Positions 32,425-42,108 are shown, numbered from the stretch's first letter. The stretch: 64,000 bases of DNA from VXYL01 sp965199945 (GCA_965199945.1 OZ241354.1:1550001-1614000); one strand, 5' to 3'. The notes: a model not told the origin generated them from the sequence alone. A program made the numbers and translations.

Positions 32425-33889
32425 TTTGAGCCCCCATCACCTCGAGACCGTCAAGCAAATTCTCGACGAGCATGTGCCGGGCTGCGAAGTCAAGGCCTTC
32501 GGCTCCCGGGCCACTTGGACGGCGACGGACTACTCCGATCTGGACTTGCTTGTCCTCGGCCAGTCGGAGGTTGCCGGCGCCACGCTCTCTCGACTCAACG
32601 AGGCATTTGAGGAATCCGACTTGCCGATGCGCGTCGATGTCGTGGACTGGCACGCCACCTCACCCGCGTTCCGCAAGCTCATCGAGCCCAGCTGCGTCAG
32701 GCTGCCGATGGCCGCTGGTGTCGATTGGTCGCAGACAGCATTTGGCGACTGCGCGTTGTTGGTTGGCGACAAAGTCGACCCAGCGAGCTGTGGAGACATG
32801 CCGTACATCGGGTTGGAGCACATCGGCCAAGGCACGCTGTCGCTGCTTGGCAACGGCACGGCGTCGGATGTGGAGAGCACCAAGACCGCTTTTCGTGCCG
32901 GCGATATCCTGTTTGGGAAGCTCAGGCCGTATTTCCGCAAGGTCGTGCGGCCAGATTTTGATGGAATCTGCTCGACAGATATTTGGGTAGTTCGGCCGAA
33001 AGTGGGCATTGATGCGGGCTTCCTCTTCTACTTGATGGCATCCGAGGCGTTTGTGGATTTCGCTAGCCAAGGGTCGGAAGGAACGCGAATGCCGCGGGCA
33101 AAATGGGAGCATGTGGCTCGTTACGTCGTACATCATCCACCGATGGCCGAGCAGTGTGCCATCGCGCACGTTCTTGGCGCACTGGACGACAAGATCGCAC
33201 TGAACCATCGCATGGTGGAGACTCTGGAACAAGCGTCCATTGCACTTTTCAACTCATGGTTTGCCGTTCCTGCTGACACCGATTTGCCAGATGGTTGGTC
33301 CGTTAGATCACTGGACGAAATCGCGCACTTCCAGAACGGCCTCGCACTACAGAAGTATCGCCCATTAGAGGGTGAGGAACGCTTGCCAGTCCTCAAGATC
33401 GCCGAGCTCCGCAAGGGAACGACTGGTGGCAAGGAGTATGCCTCTGCGGACATTCCCTCCGAATGCATCGTCGAAAACGGCGACTTGATCTTCTCTTGGT
33501 CTGGTAGCTTGATGGCAAAGATCTGGTGCGGTGGTCGAGCCGCTCTGAACCAGCATCTTTTCAAGGTAACGTCGAGCGACCTTCCCGATTGGCTTGTTTT
33601 CGGTTGGTTGAGTCGACACATGTCGGAGTTTCAATTCATCGCCGCGGACAAGGCAACTACGATGGGCCACATCAGGCGGCATCATCTGCAAGACGCTCAG
33701 TGTGTGTTGCCAAATGACGACTTCATGGAGACGACCAATCGCGTGTGTGGAGCGATTCACAAGCGCTGCATTGCGGCGAGAGTAGAGTCCGGCAGGCTAG
33801 CCGACATGCGGGACATGCTCCTCTCCAGGCTCATCTCAGGCAAGATTCGCATTGACGAAGCCGAGAAGCTGGTCGAGGCCGCCACATGA
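32417..33889 (+). CDS. hsdS: MNT nucleotidyltransferase domain fused to type I specificity subunit HsdS
   Basis: 490 residues in one uninterrupted frame. Residues 1-98 are a minimal nucleotidyltransferase: AFGSRATWTATDYSDLDLLV has the GS motif (29-30) and Asp41/Asp43, and MRVDVVDW supplies the third acidic residue (Asp74). Residues 105-490 are HsdS: two target-recognition domains (from FGDCALLVGDKVDP and from LPDGWSVRSLDEIAHFQNG), each followed by a helical spacer with the PPMAEQCAIAHVLGALDDKI and VESGRLADMRDMLLSRLISG motifs. MNT proteins are normally free-standing antitoxins of HEPN toxins, and the HEPN gene sits immediately upstream. The stop overlaps the hsdR start (ATGA). No frame break marks the junction. 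Confidence 0.9.
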   Translation: MIDLSPHHLETVKQILDEHVPGCEVKAFGSRATWTATDYSDLDLLVLGQSEVAGATLSRLNEAFEESDLPMRVDVVDWHATSPAFRKLIEPSCVRLPMAAGVDWSQTAFGDCALLVGDKVDPASCGDMPYIGLEHIGQGTLSLLGNGTASDVESTKTAFRAGDILFGKLRPYFRKVVRPDFDGICSTDIWVVRPKVGIDAGFLFYLMASEAFVDFASQGSEGTRMPRAKWEHVARYVVHHPPMAEQCAIAHVLGALDDKIALNHRMVETLEQASIALFNSWFAVPADTDLPDGWSVRSLDEIAHFQNGLALQKYRPLEGEERLPVLKIAELRKGTTGGKEYASADIPSECIVENGDLIFSWSGSLMAKIWCGGRAALNQHLFKVTSSDLPDWLVFGWLSRHMSEFQFIAADKATTMGHIRRHHLQDAQCVLPNDDFMETTNRVCGAIHKRCIAARVESGRLADMRDMLLSRLISGKIRIDEAEKLVEAAT

Positions 33890-36800
33890 ACGGCGCGTCC
33901 GAAGCCACCGTCGAACAGGCTGCCCTTGATTGGCTCGGCGGCATCGGCTGGGCAACGGCCAACGGCCGGGACGTCGCGCCGGACGCACCAGCGGCGGAAC
34001 GCGTCGACTACGCACAAGCGTTCCTGCCCAACCGCCTGCGGAGCGCCTTCGAACGACTCAATCCAGATATTCCCGCCGCGGCACTCGAAGACGCCTACCG
34101 CAAGCTCGTGCAACCGGAGGGCGCCACGCTTGAGTTGCGCAACCGCGCCTTCCATCGTCTGCTTGTCGATGGCGTCGGTGTCGAATACCGAGCGGCCGAG
34201 GGAACGGTTCGGGGCGCGCAAGTGCAAGTCGTCGACTTCGACGCCGCCGCCAACAACGACTGGCTGGCGGTCAATCAGTTCACGGTGGTGGAGAACAAGC
34301 GAGAGCGCCGGGCGGACATCGTGCTGTTCGTGAACGGCCTGCCCCTCGTCGTCATCGAACTGAAAAGCGCCGCCAGCGAAGACGCGACGATTTGGACGGC
34401 GTGGCAGCAACTGCAAACCTACAAGGCGGCGCTGTCCGGCTTGTTCGCCATGAACGGGGCGCTGATCGTGTCGGATGGTCTCGCGGCCCGCATCGGCACG
34501 CTCACCGCCGGGCGCGAGTGGTTCAAGCCGTGGCGGACCATCGAAGGCGAAGAATTGGCCGACGCCAAGCTGCCCGAATTGCAGGTGCTGTTGCAGGGCG
34601 TTTGCGAGCGCGAACGGCTGCTGGCCTTGCTGCGCGGCTTCATCGTCTTCGAGGACGACGGCGGCGGGCAGCTGGTCAAGAAAATGGCGGGCTACCATCA
34701 GTTCCATGCGGTTCGGCAAGGCGTCACCGAAACGCGCCGCGCCAGGGCCAGAGGCGATGGGCCGCCGGAGATAACGGGCGGTCCTGGTCGCTACCAGACC
34801 GTGCGGCGCACCGGCGGCAGCCCCGGCGATCGGCGCATCGGCGTCGTCTGGCACACCCAAGGCGCTGGCAAGAGCCTGACGATGGCCTTCTACGCCGGCG
34901 CCATCGTGCGCGAGCCGGCGATGGAGAACCCCACCATCGTCGTGCTCACGGACCGCAACGACTTGGACGATCAGCTGTTCAACACCTTCGCTCGCTGCCA
35001 GGACGTTCTGCGGCAGCCGCCAGTGCAAGCGGCGAGCCGCGCCGATCTCCGCAAGAAACTCGCGGTGCAGTCCGGCGGCGTGGTGTTCACTACCATTCAG
35101 AAGTTCTTCCCCGAAGAGAGAGGCGACCGGCACCCGGTGCTCTCCGAACGCGGCAACATCGTGGTGATCGCCGACGAAGCCCATCGGAGCCAGTACGACT
35201 TCATCGACGGCTTCGCCCGCCACATGCGCGACGCGCTGCCGAGGGCGTCCTTCGTCGGCTTCACTGGCACGCCGGTGGAGAAGAGCGACGCCAACACGCG
35301 CAACGTCTTCGGCGACTACATCAGCATCTACGACATCCAACGCGCCGTGGAAGACAACGCCACGGTGCAGATCTACTACGAGAACCGCCTCGCCAAGCTC
35401 TCCTTGGACGAGCGCGAAAAGCCGCGCATCGATCCCGATTTCGACGAAGCCACGGAAGGCGAGGAAGTGGCCCGCAGGGAGAGGCTGAAGACGAAGTGGG
35501 CGCAGTTGGAGGCCGTGGTCGGTGCCGAACCGCGGCTGGAACTGATCGCCAAGGACATCGTGGAGCACTTCGAGCAGCGTACCGAAGTGCTGGCCGGCAA
35601 GGCCATGATCGTCTGCATGAGCCGCCGCATCTGTGTCGACGTCTACCGGCAGTTGGCGACGCTGCGCCCGGACTGGCTGCATGAAGACGACGCCAAGGGC
35701 GCGATGAAGGTCGTGATGACGGGTGCGGCTTCAGACCCACCCGACTGGCAGCCGCACATCCGCAACAAGGCCCGCCGCGAGGCATTGGCCCGCCGCTTCC
35801 GCAACCCGGAGGACGCCTTCCAAATCGCCATCGTGCGCGACATGTGGCTCACCGGCTTCGACGCGCCCAGCCTGCACACCATGTACGTGGACAAACCCAT
35901 GCGCGGTCACGCGCTGATGCAGGCCATCGCCCGCGTCAACCGCGTGTTCAAGGACAAGCCCGGCGGCTTGGTCGTCGACTATCTGGGCTTGGCGAACGAA
36001 CTGAAGCAAGCGCTCTCCACCTACACGGAAAGCGGCGGCGAGGGGTGCGCGGCGCTGGATCAGAACGAAGCCGTGGCGGTGCTGCAGGAGAAGCACGAGA
36101 TCTGCCGCGCGCTGTTCCACGGCTTCGACTGGCGCAGTTGGACGAGCGGCAAGCCCGCGCAACGGCTGGCCTTGCTGCCGGCGGCGCAAGAACACGTCCT
36201 GGCGCAGAAAGACGGCAGAGAGCGCTGCGTGAAGGCCGTGCGCGAACTTTCGCAAGCCTTCGCGTTGGCGGTGCCGCGAGAGGAAGCACTGGCGCTGGGC
36301 GACGACGTGGCGTTCTTCCAAACCGTGCAGGCGGCGCTCGCCAAGCGTTCGGCCGGCGAGGCGCGCCCGGACGAAGAGCTGGACCACGCCGTGCGCCAGA
36401 TCATCGACCGCGCCGTCGCGCCCGAAGGCGTCACGGACATCTTCGCCGCCGCAGGCCTGCCGAAGCCGGACGTCTCCATCCTTTCGGACGAGTTCCTGGC
36501 CGAGGTGCGCGGCATGGAACACCGCAACGTCGCCGTGGAACTGCTGCGCAAGCTGTTGCAGGGCGAGATCGCCACCCGCCGGCGGGAGAACGTCGTGCAG
36601 GCGCGCTCTTTCGCCGAGATGCTGGAGAACACGCTGCGCCGATATCAGAACCGCGCCGTGGAAGCGGCCCAGGTGATCGAGGAACTCATCGCGCTCGCCC
36701 GCGACATGCGCACGGCCAAGGAACGCGGCGAAGCGCTGGGCTTAAGCGGCGACGAGCTCGCCTTCTACGACGCCTTGGAGACCAGCGACAGCGCCGTGCA

Positions 36801-37119
36801 GGTGCTCGGCGACGAGACGCTGCGCCTGATCGCCTGGGAGCTGGTGCGCACCGTGTACGCGAACGTCACCATCGACTGGACGAAGCGCGAAAGCGTTCGC
36901 GCCAAGCTGCGCGCCGCCGTGAAGCGCGTCCTGAACAAGCACGGCTACCCGCCGGACAAGCGCGAGAAGGCGGCGGAAACGGTATTGGAGCAGGCCGAAG
37001 TGCTGTCGGCGGCCTGGGCGGAGACGCCGCCGCTCGGCTTCTGGCCGATGCCGAAGCGCGGCGACGGTGTGGTCACCAACGAAATGATCGACAGGCTGCG
37101 GGAAGAGACCGGCGACTGA
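33886..37119 (+). CDS. hsdR: Type I restriction endonuclease subunit R
   Basis: 1077 residues. The N-terminal nuclease carries RADIVLFVNGLPLVVIELKS (about residues 143-162), the PD-ExK-type Asp, Glu and Lys. The SF2 motor follows: VVWHTQGAGKSLTMAF (Walker A), VVIADEAHRSQYDF (DEAH), FVGFTGTP (motif III), KAMIVCMSRRI and FDAPSLHTMYVDKPMRGHALMQAIARVNR (motifs V-VI). The helical C-terminus binds the M2S core. It translocates DNA and cuts at a distance from unmethylated sites. It overlaps hsdS by 4 bp. Full length, no lesions. Confidence 0.96.
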   Translation: MNGASEATVEQAALDWLGGIGWATANGRDVAPDAPAAERVDYAQAFLPNRLRSAFERLNPDIPAAALEDAYRKLVQPEGATLELRNRAFHRLLVDGVGVEYRAAEGTVRGAQVQVVDFDAAANNDWLAVNQFTVVENKRERRADIVLFVNGLPLVVIELKSAASEDATIWTAWQQLQTYKAALSGLFAMNGALIVSDGLAARIGTLTAGREWFKPWRTIEGEELADAKLPELQVLLQGVCERERLLALLRGFIVFEDDGGGQLVKKMAGYHQFHAVRQGVTETRRARARGDGPPEITGGPGRYQTVRRTGGSPGDRRIGVVWHTQGAGKSLTMAFYAGAIVREPAMENPTIVVLTDRNDLDDQLFNTFARCQDVLRQPPVQAASRADLRKKLAVQSGGVVFTTIQKFFPEERGDRHPVLSERGNIVVIADEAHRSQYDFIDGFARHMRDALPRASFVGFTGTPVEKSDANTRNVFGDYISIYDIQRAVEDNATVQIYYENRLAKLSLDEREKPRIDPDFDEATEGEEVARRERLKTKWAQLEAVVGAEPRLELIAKDIVEHFEQRTEVLAGKAMIVCMSRRICVDVYRQLATLRPDWLHEDDAKGAMKVVMTGAASDPPDWQPHIRNKARREALARRFRNPEDAFQIAIVRDMWLTGFDAPSLHTMYVDKPMRGHALMQAIARVNRVFKDKPGGLVVDYLGLANELKQALSTYTESGGEGCAALDQNEAVAVLQEKHEICRALFHGFDWRSWTSGKPAQRLALLPAAQEHVLAQKDGRERCVKAVRELSQAFALAVPREEALALGDDVAFFQTVQAALAKRSAGEARPDEELDHAVRQIIDRAVAPEGVTDIFAAAGLPKPDVSILSDEFLAEVRGMEHRNVAVELLRKLLQGEIATRRRENVVQARSFAEMLENTLRRYQNRAVEAAQVIEELIALARDMRTAKERGEALGLSGDELAFYDALETSDSAVQVLGDETLRLIAWELVRTVYANVTIDWTKRESVRAKLRAAVKRVLNKHGYPPDKREKAAETVLEQAEVLSAAWAETPPLGFWPMPKRGDGVVTNEMIDRLREETGD

Positions 37120-37142
37120 TGCGCCCCGGTCGTAGATCCGCT

Positions 37143-37391
37143 CTACTCCATGCGGTCATAGGGTTCCGGCGCTTGTCCTCCTTGCCGGTTGAGGATGTTC
37201 AGCGCTGCATGAACATCGGCGTCGGCGGCCCTCGCCGCAAAGAACTCGGCCGTCTTCATTGCACAAATCTTCTCCGCTACAGCCGTTGCGATGAACTGGT
37301 TGATACTCGTGCCGTCTTCCTTGCTGATCTCTGCAAGAGCCGCCTTCAACGACACCGGCAGCCGCAACGAGTAGGTGGCAGTTTGCTTCAT
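37143..37391 (-). CDS. Ribbon-helix-helix antitoxin
   Basis: 82 residues. TATYSLRLPVSLKAALAEISK, then GTSINQFIATAVAEKI is a classic RHH/CopG-HicB DNA-binding domain. The remaining acidic tail (FAARAADADVHAALNIL, ending EPYDRME) would wrap the toxin. Its ATG lies 4 bp past the PIN toxin stop, with GGAGG inside the toxin end. Toxin-first order is less common but known. It likely represses its own promoter together with the PIN protein. Confidence 0.85.
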   Translation of the reverse strand: MKQTATYSLRLPVSLKAALAEISKEDGTSINQFIATAVAEKICAMKTAEFFAARAADADVHAALNILNRQGGQAPEPYDRME

Positions 37392-37395
37392 GATT

Positions 37396-37812
37396 CTAAA
37401 TCCTCCTCAAGACTTCCTGTGGCGACAACACCACGACCCCGAATCGACTCGGCTCATCGCCGAAGTCGCGCCAGTTGAACGTCACCAGCGCATCCGCTCG
37501 CCCGTTGATCGCTGCTTCCAACACCATTTCGTCCGCCGGGTCACGAAGAAGCGGCCGCCACAAGAACCAGACGTTCACATGCTCTCCAACGCGACACAGT
37601 GCCGTGATGAACGTCTTCACATCATCGCGGCCCAGCCCGGAGACCGCACGTTGCGCCGCTTGACCGCACACGGCCTCGCACTCTAGCACCAATGCAACGG
37701 AGATCAGCATCGTGAAGTCGCCGCCGAAAGCGCGGTTCAGCAGAGCCGCCGACGCTCCCATTGGACTGCGCAACGCCGCGACCACGACGTTGGTGTCGAG
37801 TACCAAGCGCAC
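37396..37812 (-). CDS. PIN-domain toxin (COG1569-like)
   Basis: 138 residues from a GTG at 37812; the in-frame upstream extension has no PIN similarity. The start VRLVLDTNVVVAALRSPMG supplies the first PIN Asp, TMLISVALVLECEAV is the second block (Glu), and RDPADEMVLEAAINGRADALVTFNWRDF contains the third and fourth acidic residues. PIN toxins are Mg-dependent RNases. The partner RHH antitoxin gene follows 4 bp downstream, and a 26-codon ORF precedes it by 2 bp. Confidence 0.88.
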   Translation of the reverse strand: MRLVLDTNVVVAALRSPMGASAALLNRAFGGDFTMLISVALVLECEAVCGQAAQRAVSGLGRDDVKTFITALCRVGEHVNVWFLWRPLLRDPADEMVLEAAINGRADALVTFNWRDFGDEPSRFGVVVLSPQEVLRRI

Positions 37813-37814
37813 GC

Positions 37815-37895
37815 TTAGGCGTCCGCACCGGTCTTGGCAGACATGGGCTTGCCACGGACCGGATCGTAGCGCACATCCATTCCATGCCCTGTCAT
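37815..37895 (-). CDS. Possible 26-residue leader peptide or antitoxin remnant
   Basis: An ATG at 37895 follows a strong site (GAGGAGAGGTGG). The peptide contains VRYDPVRGKPMSAKTGADA and stops with TAA two bases before the GTG of the PIN toxin. The tight spacing suggests translational coupling that sets toxin level. Alternatively it is the tail of a lost antitoxin gene. Confidence 0.45.
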   Translation of the reverse strand: MTGHGMDVRYDPVRGKPMSAKTGADA

Positions 37896-37936
37896 TCCAC
37901 CTCTCCTCTCGTCCGCACGACTCTGCTCCATCGAGC

Positions 37937-40900
37937 TCACCCCCCCAACGGCTGCCGCAGCAACTCCAGCAGCTGCTCCGCATCCAGCCGCCCCGTTGCG
38001 TCCGTGCCTTCGAGCAGCTGCTCCGCCAAATCCCGCTTGTGGTGGTGCAGTTCGACGATCTGTTCTTCGATGGTGCCTTCGGTGACGAGGCGGTAGATCG
38101 TCACCGGGCGGGTCTGGCCGATGCGGTGGGCGCGGTCCGAGGCTTGATCCTCCACCGCCGGATTCCACCAGGGGTCCATGTGGATCACGTAGTCCGCGGC
38201 GGTCAGGTTGAGGCCCACGCCGCCGGCCTTCAGGGAGATCAGGAAGACGTCGCCCTCCCCCGCCTGGAACGCGGCGATGCGCTCGGCGCGCGCCTTGGCC
38301 GGGGTGGAGCCGTCCAGGTACTGGTAGTTCACGCCGGCCGCCTGCAGGTGTTCCTCCACCAGCTTCAAGTGCATGACGAACTGCGAGAACACGAGCACCT
38401 TGTGGCGGCCGGCGAGCAGTTCCTCCAGCGTGGCGGCGAAGGTGGCGAGCTTGGAGCTTTTGGGCGGACGGCCGCCGTCGAGCACCAGGCGCGGATTGCA
38501 GCAGGCGAGGCGCAGCTTCGTCAGATGCGCCAGCACCTGCACCCGTCGGGCGCCTTCGCCCAGCTCCGGCGCGTCCAGGCGGGCGGCTTCGAGATCCTCC
38601 ACGGCCTTGCGCCGCAGCGCTTCGTAGAGCGAGGCTTCCTCTTCGGACATCGCCACGTGCAGTGTGATTTCCGTGCGCTCCGGCAGATCGTCCAGCACGT
38701 TGGCCTTCAGCCGGCGCAGCACGAAGGGGGCGATCACGCGGCGCAGCCGGCTTTGCGCATCGGCGTCCTCGTCGCGCTCAATGGGCAGCGCGAAGTTGTT
38801 GCGGAACCGTTCCAGGCTGCCGAGCAGGCCCGGGTTGAGGAAGTTGAAAAGCGAGTGCAGATCGAAGAGGTTGTTCTGTATCGGCGTTCCGGTGGTGACC
38901 ACGCGGAAGTCCGCTGGCAGGCGGCGGGCGGCGCGGGTGCGCTTGGCGGCAGGATTCTTGATCGCTTGAGCTTCGTCCAGAACCGCGCTGTGCCAAGGCA
39001 CCGCGGCGAGGTCGTCGATGTCGTTCTGCAGCACGCCGTAGGTGGTCACGAACAGATCGAAGGGCGCTGCGCTCGACAGCATGTCGGTGCGCGAACCGGC
39101 CGCGCCGGCGTAGACCTTCACGTTGAGCGTCGGCGCGAAGCGGCGCGCCTCCTCGCGCCAGTTCGCCACCACCGAGGTCGGCGCCACCACCAGCGCCGGG
39201 CCTTCCGGCGCGCGGTCGAGAAGCACGGCGAGGGTCTGCACCGTCTTGCCGAGGCCCATGTCGTCGGCAAGGCAGGCGCCAGCGCCCCACTTGCTCAGCC
39301 GCGCCAGCCAGCGATAGCCCTCCACTTGGTAGGGGCGCAGTTCCGCCTGCAGCGTGCTGGGCACGGCGGGCTCGAAGGATTCGGCCTCGCGCAACCGCCG
39401 CTGCAAGTCGCGCCAGCCGTCGTCGGCGTCGAGGTCGGCGCCGTCCAGCAAGTCCTCGATGGCGAGCGCCGCCAGGCGGTGCAGGCGCACCTCGCCTTCC
39501 GCCGCCGGCGTGGAGAGGCTCGAGAGGTCGTCCAACTGCCGACGGAAGGCGTTGCTCAAGGCGAGGAACTCGCCGTCGCCGAGCTCCAGGAAGCGCGACT
39601 GCGGATTCGTCTCGAGCAGCTCGAACAGCCGCTGCAGATCGAGCACTCGTTCCTCGTCCACGGCCAGCTGCCCGGATGCCTGCAGCCACTGCTGCGCCGG
39701 GCGCACCGCGAGCACCAGCGACGGCGTGTTGGCGACGATCCGAAACGGCTGGCCCTTGGGCCACTTGCAGCGGGCATTCGCGCTCTCGAGCCGTTCCAGC
39801 AGTTCAAGGCACTGCGTTGGTTCCGGCAGCGCCAGCGGCGCGAACTCGGTGGGGCGCACGGCAAGCTCCGGGCACGCCGCCGCCAGCGCATCGACCGCTT
39901 GCCGTTCGGCATCCAAGTCGCGCTTGGCCTGCACGCGCTCGCCGTCCCGATTGGCGAACACGACGCTGCCGCCGAGGCCGGGCTCGAAGCCGATGCCGGA
40001 ATCCGCAATGGGTTCGACGACGAGCGCGACGGTCAGCCCGGCGTCGAGGGGCTCCAGCTGCACCCAGGGATCGGGGTCCGCGTCCACTTGCGGGGTGGCG
40101 CGGTCGGTCTCGGCGCTCTGCACGCGCACGTCCGACGCCAGGGACGCCACCGCTTCCAGCAGTCGCGGCTTGGCGGCGATTGGCAGCGTGAGGCCCTCCT
40201 CCGGCACGACTTCGAGCAGCTGCGCATGGGTCGGCTCGAAGCGCGTCACCTCGCAGCGCCGCGACGACGCCAGCGCCGCGTGGTACTCGGTCTCGCCGAG
40301 GGGAAAAGGACGCAGCTGCACGACCATGCTGCCGTCGTCGGATTCGTCCACCACCAGTTCCGGCGGGCGCCGCACCACGTCCACCGATTCGCCCTCGGCG
40401 TTGACGACATGGGGATGGCCGGCCAGCGCATAGAGGCTGGGCGAGCCGAGGTAGAAATCCTGGCCGCCGTCGTAGTAGCGCCGCGAAGACATGGCGGCGA
40501 TGGCGGCGCGATCCTGGGGCAGCAGGAAGTCCATCGTGGCGGCCTCGGTCGCGAGGCGGCGCAGCCCGATTCGACGCCCCTTGCCCCAGCTGCCGTTCTT
40601 GTTCTGGCGCTGTTCGCGCGCTTCGAGGAGCAGCGAGTAATCGCCGATGTCCAGCAGCCAGGCCAGCCGCGTCTTGCGCTGGGGGGCCGAGGTGCTGCTC
40701 TTGGCACGGTTCGTGGCGACATGGGCGACGCGCTCCAGCGCCTTGAGGGAATACTCCCAGTCCGGCACCGGTGCCGCGAGGCCCGCGAGCGTCGTCGTGC
40801 CAAGCCGCGCGTGTTCGTCGCTCGGCGGCGCTTCCTGGTTCTCGTGGCGAACCGCGTAGCAGCGCAGTACTTCGTTGCATTCCGCGGCAAGCCAGGCGAA

Positions 40901-42100
40901 GCCGTTCGCGGCAGCGCGGTCGCGCAGTTCGCGCAGCAAGTCGCGCCGCCGCTCCGGCGCCGGGTGGAAGTCGTCGAGCCAGCAGCTCGTCAAGCCGTCG
41001 AGCAGCGCATCCAGTGTGGCGCGGCCCGGCCGTCGCCCGAAGATGCCGCCGCCAGCCTTCGCCTTGGCGGCATTGGCGACGAACCCCAGCATGGCCGGCC
41101 GACGCTGGGGCGGGCCAGCGCTGCGCAGTACGCGCTCCAGCAGATCCTGGGCAATCGGCGTGTCGATCCGCACGAGGGCGAGCAGCGCCAAAGCGAAGGC
41201 GCGCCACTTGGGCAGCGGCATGCGCTTGCGCGTGCCGGCGCGCTCGGCGTCAAGCGTCTCCTCCAAAGCGCGCCAGGCTTCTTCGTCCTGATCCCGCAGC
41301 AGGGCGATCAACGCCCGCGTCGCTGCAGCAGCGCTGCGCGCGCCCGGGGCATCGGGCGGCAGCGCCGCAAAGACGGCGTTGGCATCGTCGAAACGCCCCT
41401 GCAGCACGCGCACGAAGGCGATGTCCGGCGCATGGCGCCACGGCGCATCGGACTTGCTCCAACATGCTTCGAGGACCGCTTCCGCCGGCGCCGCCGTCTC
41501 GACCACGTGGTTCAAGCAGCCGTCGAGAGCGGTCTGGCGCAGCGCCTCGGGCAGCGCGTCGAGCAGATCGACCGCCAACGGCTCGGCGAGAAAGCGCCAG
41601 TCGACGACCGCTCGCGGATCCATGAACACCGCCTCCACGACGTCCATGTCGCCGGCCACCATCGCCGTGCGCAAAGTCATGTCGTCCTCGGCCGGGTCGT
41701 ACCAGTGACTCGAGCGCAACGAACGATAGGCATCGACGAACGCCACAAGGCAGCCGCTCGCGTGGGCGAGCCGCGTCAGCGGCAAGGCGAAATCGGGCAC
41801 CGCGCACCGACCGCCCTCGGCGGCCTGAACCACCACGCCGGCCGCTTCGAGCTCGGCATAGCACTCCCGAACCCGTGGCGCGTCGAGGCGGCGGCCATCC
41901 ACTCTGGCATCCGCCTTGGCCAGAATCCGCACGGCTTTCGTAATGCCAAGCGCACACGGCGCCACCGCGCCATACACCAGCGCAACGAGCATGCTGGCTT
42001 CAGACAGCCCTTCCAAGACAGCCTCAGCCCCGGCGCGCGACGGCGCACCGGGCAGGGAATCAGGCTGAACTTCGCGCCGCGAGATGCTCGTGCTGGGCAT
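37937..42100 (-). CDS. Large SNF2-family helicase
   Basis: 1387 residues from the ATG at 42100; the frame extends to 42328 but that part overlaps the small upstream gene. The first 850 residues are helical and repeat-like with no recognised domain. The SNF2 motor occupies the C-terminal 480: GACLADDMGLGKTVQTLAVL (motif I), LDEAQAIKNPAAKRTRA (DEAQ box, motif II), TGTPIQNNLFDLHSLFNFLNP, then HMDPWWNPAVEDQASDRAHR and IGQTRPVTIYRLVTEGTIEEQ. SNF2 proteins translocate on duplex DNA and remodel bound proteins. Lying beside the restriction and toxin-antitoxin genes suggests a defence role, but the usual DISARM or BREX partners are absent. Confidence 0.93.
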   Translation of the reverse strand: MPSTSISRREVQPDSLPGAPSRAGAEAVLEGLSEASMLVALVYGAVAPCALGITKAVRILAKADARVDGRRLDAPRVRECYAELEAAGVVVQAAEGGRCAVPDFALPLTRLAHASGCLVAFVDAYRSLRSSHWYDPAEDDMTLRTAMVAGDMDVVEAVFMDPRAVVDWRFLAEPLAVDLLDALPEALRQTALDGCLNHVVETAAPAEAVLEACWSKSDAPWRHAPDIAFVRVLQGRFDDANAVFAALPPDAPGARSAAAATRALIALLRDQDEEAWRALEETLDAERAGTRKRMPLPKWRAFALALLALVRIDTPIAQDLLERVLRSAGPPQRRPAMLGFVANAAKAKAGGGIFGRRPGRATLDALLDGLTSCWLDDFHPAPERRRDLLRELRDRAAANGFAWLAAECNEVLRCYAVRHENQEAPPSDEHARLGTTTLAGLAAPVPDWEYSLKALERVAHVATNRAKSSTSAPQRKTRLAWLLDIGDYSLLLEAREQRQNKNGSWGKGRRIGLRRLATEAATMDFLLPQDRAAIAAMSSRRYYDGGQDFYLGSPSLYALAGHPHVVNAEGESVDVVRRPPELVVDESDDGSMVVQLRPFPLGETEYHAALASSRRCEVTRFEPTHAQLLEVVPEEGLTLPIAAKPRLLEAVASLASDVRVQSAETDRATPQVDADPDPWVQLEPLDAGLTVALVVEPIADSGIGFEPGLGGSVVFANRDGERVQAKRDLDAERQAVDALAAACPELAVRPTEFAPLALPEPTQCLELLERLESANARCKWPKGQPFRIVANTPSLVLAVRPAQQWLQASGQLAVDEERVLDLQRLFELLETNPQSRFLELGDGEFLALSNAFRRQLDDLSSLSTPAAEGEVRLHRLAALAIEDLLDGADLDADDGWRDLQRRLREAESFEPAVPSTLQAELRPYQVEGYRWLARLSKWGAGACLADDMGLGKTVQTLAVLLDRAPEGPALVVAPTSVVANWREEARRFAPTLNVKVYAGAAGSRTDMLSSAAPFDLFVTTYGVLQNDIDDLAAVPWHSAVLDEAQAIKNPAAKRTRAARRLPADFRVVTTGTPIQNNLFDLHSLFNFLNPGLLGSLERFRNNFALPIERDEDADAQSRLRRVIAPFVLRRLKANVLDDLPERTEITLHVAMSEEEASLYEALRRKAVEDLEAARLDAPELGEGARRVQVLAHLTKLRLACCNPRLVLDGGRPPKSSKLATFAATLEELLAGRHKVLVFSQFVMHLKLVEEHLQAAGVNYQYLDGSTPAKARAERIAAFQAGEGDVFLISLKAGGVGLNLTAADYVIHMDPWWNPAVEDQASDRAHRIGQTRPVTIYRLVTEGTIEEQIVELHHHKRDLAEQLLEGTDATGRLDAEQLLELLRQPLGG

Positions 42101-42108
42101 TGTCGGGC

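Noticed and set aside
37937..42100. Assignment of the SNF2 protein to DISARM or BREX
   Set aside because: No DrmA/B/C, PglX, PglZ or BrxC-like genes are present in the window.
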